Shown piece after piece: positions 7,084 to 12,670 of a stretch of DNA of 12,670 bases. Position 1 is the first letter of the stretch. Each line of letters begins with the position of its first letter. The DNA comes from DASQDN01 sp035630195 (GTDB lineage Bacteria; Acidobacteriota; Terriglobia; Bryobacterales; Bryobacteraceae), in the NCBI GenBank assembly GCA_035630195.1, contig DASQLD010000331.1, forward strand, positions 1 through 12,670, in the 5' to 3' direction. The notes below the pieces were generated by a model. That model was not told the origin of the DNA and did no database searches. It saw nothing but the letters and a program-made list of their open reading frames with translations. The translations under genes were made by a program, and so were the position numbers.

Positions 7084-9059
7084 TGGACGAACGACAGTTC
7101 ATTGCCAATTTTGAGCACATCATCCGTGCACCTGGAGGGATCACGCGGGTTCGTGAGCTTGTACTTCAGCTCGCGGTGTCTGGCCGGCTAGTTGAACCAC
7201 AGACGGATGACATAACCGCCGACCAATTGATCAGAAACAATCTGAAAAGACAAACGACGGCGATCACCGAGGGGCGCATGAAGCGACAGCCTCTCCCAAA
7301 TCCCATTTCCGAAAGAGACGCACCTTGGACTCTTCCGAAAGGATGGGTGTGGACTCGATTGGGGACCGTGACCAACTACGGGGATGCTCCGAAGCTAGAG
7401 TACCGACACGTACAGCCGAACACGTGGGTAGTAGAACTGGAAGATATTGAAAGAATCACTTCGAGACTCCTGGCAAGGGTTCGGGCTCAGGAGCGACCGT
7501 TCAAAAGTACAAAGAATGGATTTCCGGCAGGAGCCGTACTGTATGGGAAATTGCGGCCCTACTTGGACAAAGTAATCATCGCGGATGAACCGGGGGTATG
7601 TTCAACCGAGATCTGCCCCATCTCGTTCTATGACGGCTTAGACCCGCGATATCTGAGATGGTATCTGAAGACGCCCTTTTTTGTGCGGTACGCGAGCGCC
7701 CTGACGTACGGAATGAACCTTCCCCGGTTAGGCGTTGAATCCGCGCGCGAAGCGCCTTTTTCCTTTCCGCCTGCTGAGTCGCAGGAGCGAATCGTTACGA
7801 AGCTCGAAGAGCTACTAGCGCTGTGCGACCAGCTAGAAGCGCAGCAGCAGAATCGCCGCTATCTTCAGAACTCGTCTAGGCAATCTGCGCTTCAGGTCCT
7901 CTCCGACGCAGACGTCCACGAGGTACAAGGTACAGCGAGTAGACTCAACGAACACTTCACGCTTCTGTTTGCCAACCCTGAAGATATTGAAGAGGTCATC
8001 GACACGTATAGAGTCCTGGCTGTTCGCGGCTTCTTGTGTGCGGCGTCATCTGCTCAAGTAGAAGTAGATGCCATCAAAGCCAGTTGCGCTGATCTCAAGA
8101 ATCAATACATTGCGAGTGGATTATCGCGCCGACAGCAACCAGTTGGGGCGTTGAAGTCAATCACACTATACCCGGAACACTGGCCTGTAGTCCCGTTCGA
8201 TGACGTCGCCGTTGTTATCGGCGGAGTCACCAAAGGTCGCGATCTCCGTGGAATTCTAACCATCACCTGCCAGTATCTATCTGTCGCAAATGTGCAGCGG
8301 GGATTCTTCAACCTTCGCGAGTTGAAATCGATCCAGATCCCGCCCGACGAATTAGCTAAATATCTCGTCCACACCGGCGACCTCTTGATTACAGAAGGGG
8401 GCGATTGGGACAAAGTAGGGCGCACTGCCATTTGGCGAGGAGAAGTTGAAAACTGCCTGCACCAAAACCACGTGTTTAAGGCACGAGTTCCCAGTAAGTA
8501 TCTAATGGCGGAGTGGGTGGAGCTTGTCTTTAACTCAGGTGTCGGGCGGGACTATTTTAAAAGCGCGTCGAAGCAGACTACGAATCTCGCTTCGATCAAC
8601 ATGACGCAGCTCAGGAGCTTTCCTCTGCCAATCCCTCCTCTAGCGGAGCAGCGTGCCATCTTGCAGAAGCTGAATACGCTGACCGCGACATGTATCGGGC
8701 TAAGGCGTCAGCTAAAGAGGAAGCAGGACCTTGCCGCACTGCTAGCCGAATCGATGGTCGCGAATCTTACCGGGGGTGGCACTGAACGGAATGAGGACAG
8801 CTTTGTGAAGGCACCTGAAACTGAATTGATCGCCCGATTACAGGTCGATGCTTCACCTGACGTAAAGGACGATGCTCCGCTAGCGGCAGCGCTGGCACGC
8901 AGCGGCGGCGAACTCTCGGCTCGTGACTTGTGGCAACGCTTTGCAGGCGACATCGACGCCTTCTACGCGCAGTTGAAAGGCGAGGTTGCCCGCGGCTGGA
9001 TCCGGGAACCGGAGGTGGCCGAGGTTCACGAGCGTGCGGTGGAAGCGTCGGAACTCTGA
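7083..9059 (+). CDS. hsdS: type I specificity subunit (HsdS) with C-terminal extension
   Basis: This 658-residue protein chooses the bipartite DNA target. It starts with a helical segment (APGGITRVRELVLQLAVSGRLV, ~17-37), then TRD1 (~85-230, opening LPKGWVWTRLG), a long central helical spacer (~232-345, QERIVTKLEELLALCDQLEAQ), TRD2 (~365-520, opening YPEHWPVVPFDDVA) and a second helical spacer (~521-562, LAEQRAILQKLNTL). Residues ~566-658 are additional: after a linker, DDAPLAAALARSGGELSARDLWQR and FYAQLKGEVARGWI look like a small winged-helix-like domain. HsdS proteins are usually 400-600 residues. The start overlaps the hsdM stop by one base; the next ATG follows two bases after the TGA. 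Both TRDs seem intact; the recognition sequence cannot be read from the protein. Confidence 0.93.
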   Translation: MDERQFIANFEHIIRAPGGITRVRELVLQLAVSGRLVEPQTDDITADQLIRNNLKRQTTAITEGRMKRQPLPNPISERDAPWTLPKGWVWTRLGTVTNYGDAPKLEYRHVQPNTWVVELEDIERITSRLLARVRAQERPFKSTKNGFPAGAVLYGKLRPYLDKVIIADEPGVCSTEICPISFYDGLDPRYLRWYLKTPFFVRYASALTYGMNLPRLGVESAREAPFSFPPAESQERIVTKLEELLALCDQLEAQQQNRRYLQNSSRQSALQVLSDADVHEVQGTASRLNEHFTLLFANPEDIEEVIDTYRVLAVRGFLCAASSAQVEVDAIKASCADLKNQYIASGLSRRQQPVGALKSITLYPEHWPVVPFDDVAVVIGGVTKGRDLRGILTITCQYLSVANVQRGFFNLRELKSIQIPPDELAKYLVHTGDLLITEGGDWDKVGRTAIWRGEVENCLHQNHVFKARVPSKYLMAEWVELVFNSGVGRDYFKSASKQTTNLASINMTQLRSFPLPIPPLAEQRAILQKLNTLTATCIGLRRQLKRKQDLAALLAESMVANLTGGGTERNEDSFVKAPETELIARLQVDASPDVKDDAPLAAALARSGGELSARDLWQRFAGDIDAFYAQLKGEVARGWIREPEVAEVHERAVEASEL

Positions 9060-9061
9060 CC

Positions 9062-10807
9062 ATGCAGCTGAAGCAGCTTTACATCAAGCGCTTCCGCAAT
9101 TTGCGGAACTTTTCCATAATCTTCAGCACCCATCTTCCGCCCCTGCCAAGCGAGGAACCGCCGACACCGAAAGCCGTTCAGAGCCACGCGTTGATCGGCC
9201 AGAATGGGACTGGAAAGTCCAACCTGATTGAGGCGCTGATCACCATCTTCCGCGACCTCGATCTCAACTGTGACGCCGCTTTCGACTATGTAATTGAATA
9301 CAGCATCCGCGATCGCACAGTGAGAGTGGAGGCCGATCGAGCTCGTCAGCGGCGGCCCTTCGTCTTCGTGGATGACAAGGCTGAATCCCAATCGTTTCTC
9401 ATCGAAAATAGGGAACTACTGCCATCACATGTCTTCGCGTACTACTCGGGAAGAAATGAACGCATCGAAGCGCTATTCGAAGAGCACCAGCGCAGATTCA
9501 GCCGCCGCCAAGAGATCGTTGCCGAGGAGGTGTTGCCGGCCAACCTTTTGCGCAATCTGAGTGACGATGCCGCGGATATTCGCGCCGTCGAGGAGGCCAA
9601 AAGCCGGCGCGAAAGGCAGGATCGCCATCTTGGCGATGACCGTTTACGCAGGCTATTCTACTGCCGAGGCGGTCACAGCCAGTTGGTTCTGCTCGCTTGC
9701 CTGCTCTCGAAGGACCCGGTGTTTGAAAAGCTCGTAGCCAATCTGAACATCGAGTCGTTGGAATCAGCCCTGTTCGTCCTTAAAGAGCCACATCGCATCC
9801 GGGAGAAGCGCAGAGCGGGCAAGTTTGAAGAAGCCGATATCAACGAAGGCGATCCCCGCTTCTGGTATGCGCGGGGCAATGTCGTGACGGAGTTCCTCGA
9901 CAAGCTATGGCAGGTGGCCTGGGCACCGATCGAACAAGAAGTGACAAAGCGAATCGATTTCCGCGGCCGGACGGAAAAACAGCGGCAGTTATATTTGTTT
10001 GTTCCGAATCAGGAAAAGCTCAAGCTCTTAGGAGAGATGGTCGGCGGTACGGATAGCTTTTTTCGATACGCCGAAGGTGCGTACATTGGCGACCTGCTTG
10101 AGGAAGTGCGGATTGTGGTCAAGAAACGTGGTGAGCATGGCGGCAAAGTGGCTTTCACCTGCCTCTCGGAAGGGGAGCTGCAGCTGCTGACTGTCCTTGG
10201 CCTAATGCGCATCACGCGTGAGAATCACTGTTTGTTTCTTCTTGACGAACCAGACACTCACCTCAACCCAATTTGGAAGCTACGCTACTTCGAGGATATT
10301 GAGCGTGTTTTAAGTCCCTTCGGCCCTGATGGCGCCGGGGACTCGCAGATTGTGATCACGACCCACGATCCGATGATGATCGGCGGCCTTAGGCGGGAGC
10401 AAGTTTATGTTCTTCGACCCGATAGGGACCAAATCAAGGTCGATAACCCCCTCGAACATCCGCAAGGTATGGGTGTAACGGGACTGCTCAAGAGCGAGCT
10501 CTTCGGACTGTCATCCACTCTTGACGTGGAAACTGAGCGACGTCTATTCCTACGGAATGAGCTGTTTGTGAAGGCACCACGTACGCCCGCTGAAGATGCG
10601 GAACTTAGAAGACTTTCGACCGAGTTGGCGGACTTGGGGTTCTCCACAGGAGACTTTCGAGACCCTGATTATGCGCTGTTTGTTCGCAGGATGGCTCAGC
10701 ACCCCAGATTCCGTAAGCCGACACTGACCCCGGATGAACAGGTTGAGCAGGATCGAATCGCTGATAGCGTCATTGACGAGATTCTGCGGGAGATCGAGCA
10801 GCCGTGA
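9062..10807 (+). CDS. restriction-associated AAA/ABC-type ATPase (SMC/PtuA-like)
   Basis: A 581-residue ATPase starting at ATG 9062; upstream in-frame codons back to 8930 lie inside hsdS and read as junk. It has an SMC/RecF-like N-terminus (LKQLYIKRFRNLRNFSI), Walker A GQNGTGKS (46-53), ABC signature LSEGE (369-373, CLSEGELQLL), Walker B LFLLDEPDTHLNP (391-403, catalytic E396) and an H-loop TTHDP (433-437). The roughly 300 residues between Walker A and the signature form a lobe rich in Arg and Glu instead of a long coiled coil. This matches the class of ATPases known beside restriction systems and resembles Septu PtuA. It probably dimerises on ATP and works with the HNH protein that overlaps its stop by four bases. 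No TOPRIM nuclease is evident at the C-terminus. Confidence 0.88.
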   Translation: MQLKQLYIKRFRNLRNFSIIFSTHLPPLPSEEPPTPKAVQSHALIGQNGTGKSNLIEALITIFRDLDLNCDAAFDYVIEYSIRDRTVRVEADRARQRRPFVFVDDKAESQSFLIENRELLPSHVFAYYSGRNERIEALFEEHQRRFSRRQEIVAEEVLPANLLRNLSDDAADIRAVEEAKSRRERQDRHLGDDRLRRLFYCRGGHSQLVLLACLLSKDPVFEKLVANLNIESLESALFVLKEPHRIREKRRAGKFEEADINEGDPRFWYARGNVVTEFLDKLWQVAWAPIEQEVTKRIDFRGRTEKQRQLYLFVPNQEKLKLLGEMVGGTDSFFRYAEGAYIGDLLEEVRIVVKKRGEHGGKVAFTCLSEGELQLLTVLGLMRITRENHCLFLLDEPDTHLNPIWKLRYFEDIERVLSPFGPDGAGDSQIVITTHDPMMIGGLRREQVYVLRPDRDQIKVDNPLEHPQGMGVTGLLKSELFGLSSTLDVETERRLFLRNELFVKAPRTPAEDAELRRLSTELADLGFSTGDFRDPDYALFVRRMAQHPRFRKPTLTPDEQVEQDRIADSVIDEILREIEQP

Positions 10808-11664
10808 TCTGGATCGACCTTGAACATAAGCTCCCTACCGACACCAACATTCCAAACTGGACGCCGTGGACTCAAGCGGAATGGGAGGCTTGGCTCGGGA
10901 AGTCAAAAGAGCTTGTCGACGCGATAGCGGCTCTTGACGTGGCTGGAAAGCGTGACGAACGCAACGCATTGATCGACGCGAATAGGGCTCATTGGGGCGC
11001 ACTGAAGGAATGGTTATTGGCGTTGTCTGCGGGCAAGTGTTGGTTTTCCGAAGCTCGTGAACTGTTTTCGCACTACGATGTCGAACACTTTCGACCTAAA
11101 AAGGAAGCTAGATCACTTGACGGTTTTGAGCGAGACGGCTATTGGTGGCTTGCGTTCGACTACATGAATTTTCGCGTCTGCGGTAATGTTGGGAACCGCA
11201 AGAAGGGAGGATGGTTCCCATTACGCCAGGGGTCGTTGTGCTCAAGCTATACCGCCCAGTGTGAGGAATCGGAATACAGATACCTGATCGATCCGATTGA
11301 CGATGATGACGTTTCGTTGATTGCTTTTGACGAAGAAGGTAAAGTCATACCAACTCCGAGTGCTTCAGATTGGGAGCGAGAGCGAGTAATTGAGACCGCG
11401 AAGCGGCTGAAGCTAAACGAGCACGTGCCGCTGACCGAGGAACGCCGTAAAGTCTGGCAGAAAGTTGACCGCCTCATTGGAGAGTTCGGGGCAACGAAGG
11501 CGCGCTGCCATACAGCCAACAATCCAGCCGCGAAGGCGAACCTGTTGAGGATTCGAGCTCAGATTCGAGAGATGACTAACCCAACTTCTGAACTCTCAGC
11601 CATCGCGCGATGGTGTCTTCTATTTCGCAACGATCCCCAATTGTCGAGGTTAATAGGATCCTAG
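10804..11664 (+). CDS. HNH-type (PtuB-like) protein with incomplete zinc cysteines
   Basis: A 286-residue protein starting at GTG 10804, whose start overlaps the ATPase stop (GTGA). The core DVEHFRPK (92-99), WWLAFDYMNFRV (114-125) and GNRKKGGWFPL (130-140) follows the pattern of Septu-type PtuB HNH nucleases: H95 as general base, N122 and N131 as the later Asn positions. The usual paired zinc cysteines are reduced: C79-W-F-S82 and C126-G-N-V129 each keep only the first Cys. Later LIDPIDDDDV, DEEGKVIP, an AKRLKLNEHVPL segment and a helical C-terminus also resemble this family. It probably nicks or cuts nucleic acid under control of the ATPase. Activity is uncertain given the cysteine losses. 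The stop is the TAG at 11662-11664. Confidence 0.8.
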   Translation: MIWIDLEHKLPTDTNIPNWTPWTQAEWEAWLGKSKELVDAIAALDVAGKRDERNALIDANRAHWGALKEWLLALSAGKCWFSEARELFSHYDVEHFRPKKEARSLDGFERDGYWWLAFDYMNFRVCGNVGNRKKGGWFPLRQGSLCSSYTAQCEESEYRYLIDPIDDDDVSLIAFDEEGKVIPTPSASDWERERVIETAKRLKLNEHVPLTEERRKVWQKVDRLIGEFGATKARCHTANNPAAKANLLRIRAQIREMTNPTSELSAIARWCLLFRNDPQLSRLIGS

Positions 11665-12012
11665 ACGCCGGACCGCTCAGACTGGACGCAGGTCCACATT
11701 GAGCGAAGGTAAATGCCGCTCGAGGAGTCGCGGCACAGTACGGTGGAATCGACTTATCCCACTGAGTTCATCGCCAGTATATTCTTCTTTCGGAGTTAGT
11801 AATGATAAACGCCGTATGAGGTTGGCACACCGAAAGCTTGGCCAAACCCGACTTTTCAGTACTGATCCTACGACAACGTCACCGCCGTCCCAGAACGCTG
11901 GTATCAACAAGCGCAATCGGCGTTGTTGCTACAGCAGTTTGGGAACTCGTCACCGTCTTTCCACAAACGACTGTTTACGGGGACCATTTATTGGCCTTCG
12001 GAAATCGAGCCC
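11665..12012. other. unassigned region downstream of the defence operon
   Basis: Several short overlapping frames exist on both strands (for example minus 11916-11677 with a TTG start, plus 11699-12016), but none shows a recognisable motif, consistent codon use or a ribosome binding site. A 5-bp inverted repeat ggacc/ggtcc at 11670-11674 and 11691-11695 is too weak, and lacks the T-run, to be called a terminator for the operon. Confidence 0.5.
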
Positions 12013-12027
12013 CTAAACGTGAGGGGC
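12009..12027. terminator. hairpin at the end of the small minus-strand gene
   Basis: gcccct (12009-12014) and aggggc (12022-12027) form a perfect six-pair GC-rich stem with a seven-base loop, overlapping the stop codon of the minus-strand frame at 12013-12015. No clear T-run follows on either strand, so the terminator role is tentative. Confidence 0.25.
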
Positions 12028-12276
12028 CTGCTTGATAATACCGTTGCCATCGCAGTACACGTCCAGTTTGTTACGTCCGTTGCCGTGCTCCCTAACACGG
12101 ATATGGATTGAATATTCTTTCTCCTTCGCTAGCTTTAGTGCCTCATGAACGGCGGCAGAAAGAGAGGGGAGGTACGGTGGTTCGACTTCCGTTCGCAGAA
12201 TCGGCGTCAGTCCTCCCGGAAGGGTGGGTTTGTCTTTCGAACCGATCAAGAGTTCCAGCCAGTGTCGCGTTTCCAC
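12013..12276 (-). CDS. small hypothetical protein
   Basis: An 87-residue frame with a GTG start at 12276-12274 and AGGA eight bases before it, a usable ribosome binding site. The second half (SLSAAVHEALKLAKEKEYSIHIRVREHGNGRNKLDVYCDGNGII) looks like a genuine helix followed by beta-strands, which the opposite frames do not. I do not recognise the family. It is transcribed away from the neighbour at 12379, with a tandem repeat between them. No transmembrane segment or signal peptide is seen. Confidence 0.4.
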   Translation of the reverse strand: METRHWLELLIGSKDKPTLPGGLTPILRTEVEPPYLPSLSAAVHEALKLAKEKEYSIHIRVREHGNGRNKLDVYCDGNGIIKQAPHV

Positions 12277-12310
12277 GGTGCTGATCCTAGCACAAAGGTC
12301 TCGCCTCCGT

Positions 12311-12340
12311 GGATTTCGTTACGGTGGATTTCGTTACGGT
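12311..12340. repeat. perfect 15-bp tandem duplication
   Basis: ggatttcgttacggt is present twice back to back (12311-12325 and 12326-12340). It lies in the ~100-bp gap between two divergently oriented small frames, where operators sit, though a replication slippage product is equally possible. Confidence 0.6.
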
Positions 12341-12378
12341 ACTCGATTCGGGCCGGGTCAGTTGGATAGGATTGACAT

Positions 12379-12618
12379 GTGACTGAAGAAGCGATTACGG
12401 CCATAGCGCGTGAGGTCCTATCCCCTGAAAGCCAAATGATGGGTAAGGCGACGCTGACGGCGGGACGCTGGACCATCAGTTTCAAGCACCGCGAATTCGA
12501 TCTAGCCCAGCAGGTGCACGTGGATGACCAGCCACAAGATGATGCTGGAAAACAACGGACCCGGAAACAGATGGCACAACGTGTCGGAATGGCCGTTGCG
12601 AGCCAGCGGTATGATTAG
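12379..12618 (+). CDS. small hypothetical protein
   Basis: A 79-residue frame starting at GTG 12379, with AGGA at 12368-12371 seven bases before it. The protein (beginning MTEEAITAIAREVLSPESQM) is hydrophilic, with a predicted helical N-terminus, a strand-like ATLTAGRWTISFKH segment, and a Gln/Asp/Lys-rich second half. No family recognised. A minus-strand frame (12485-12246) overlaps it, but is repetitive where the 15-bp repeat is read and less protein-like. A possible next gene begins seven bases after the stop, which would suit a small operon. Confidence 0.4.
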   Translation: MTEEAITAIAREVLSPESQMMGKATLTAGRWTISFKHREFDLAQQVHVDDQPQDDAGKQRTRKQMAQRVGMAVASQRYD

Positions 12619-12624
12619 GCGCAC

Positions 12625-12670
12625 ATGAACGAAACACAACATGAGTCTTCAAACATCTGCGTGAAGGGCA
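12625..12670 (+). CDS. possible start of a further gene, cut by the window end
   Basis: ATG at 12625 opens a frame (MNETQHESSNICVKG) that runs to the window edge. AGG lies five bases upstream, and the spacing to the preceding stop is short. Fifteen codons are too few to judge function or even reality. Confidence 0.25.
   Translation, partial: MNETQHESSNICVKG

Noticed and set aside
8930..9061. 44-residue N-terminal extension of the ATPase
   Set aside because: It lies inside the hsdS C-terminal domain in another frame; the RecF/SMC-like start MQLKQLYIKRFRNL at 9062 is the natural N-terminus.
11677..12111. Several short frames on both strands in the region after the HNH gene
   Set aside because: Mutually overlapping, mostly non-ATG starts, no ribosome binding sites and no motif; no one frame is preferred by codon use.
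12301..12309. tcgcctccg as a second copy of the tRNA-like attachment core
   Set aside because: Only about eight bases match the 730-751 element and the T-arm part is absent, so it cannot be called the other end of the island.
1..12670. CRISPR array, complete tRNA or rRNA gene, insertion sequence
   Set aside because: No regularly spaced repeats, no full cloverleaf, and no transposase or paired terminal inverted repeats with target duplication were seen on either strand.

Overview
The window looks like part of a proteobacterial chromosome. The sequence is moderately GC-rich. The left edge carries the end of an exported protein with an IgGFc-binding-like domain and a Cys-rich dockerin-like tail, an architecture I associate with beta/gammaproteobacteria and relatives. 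I cannot name the genus. The middle is an accessory, island-like segment.

Layout. (1) 2-685: 3' end of the dockerin-like gene. (2) 686-782: short gap holding what looks like the 3' end of a tRNA or tmRNA (730-751), a typical integration-site core. (3) 783-1715, minus strand: complete tyrosine recombinase, with a perfect 9-bp inverted repeat just upstream of its start. (4) 1716-2649: about 930 bp with no convincing gene, containing imperfect direct repeats, inverted repeats and a possible decayed minus-strand reading frame. (5) 2650-11664: one tightly packed plus-strand operon of a small ribbon-helix-helix (RHH) protein, hsdR, hsdM, hsdS, an AAA/ABC-type ATPase and an HNH-type protein. (6) 11665-12670: about 1 kb of mostly unassigned sequence with two small putative divergent genes flanking a perfect 15-bp tandem repeat, and the start of a possible further gene.

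How the genes fit together. The core is a complete type I restriction-modification system: HsdR as translocase/nuclease, HsdM as N6-adenine methylase, HsdS with two target recognition domains. The RHH gene overlaps hsdR by 20 bp and is probably an autoregulator. Two cgcagtaca half-sites 11 bp apart in front of it are a candidate operator. Downstream and co-translated is a SMC/ABC-like ATPase plus HNH-type protein pair that resembles Septu (PtuA/PtuB) in architecture. The junctions are a 1-nt overlap (hsdM/hsdS), a 2-nt gap (hsdS/ATPase) and a 4-nt overlap (ATPase/HNH), so the two extra genes are built as part of the restriction locus.

The most interesting points are this composite type I R-M plus ATPase/HNH defence operon, the HNH protein in which the second residue of each expected zinc cysteine pair is replaced, the extra C-terminal domain on HsdS, and the candidate RHH operator. 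The ATPase resembles ATPases already known to accompany restriction systems, so the association itself is not new; its mechanism, to my knowledge, is not settled.
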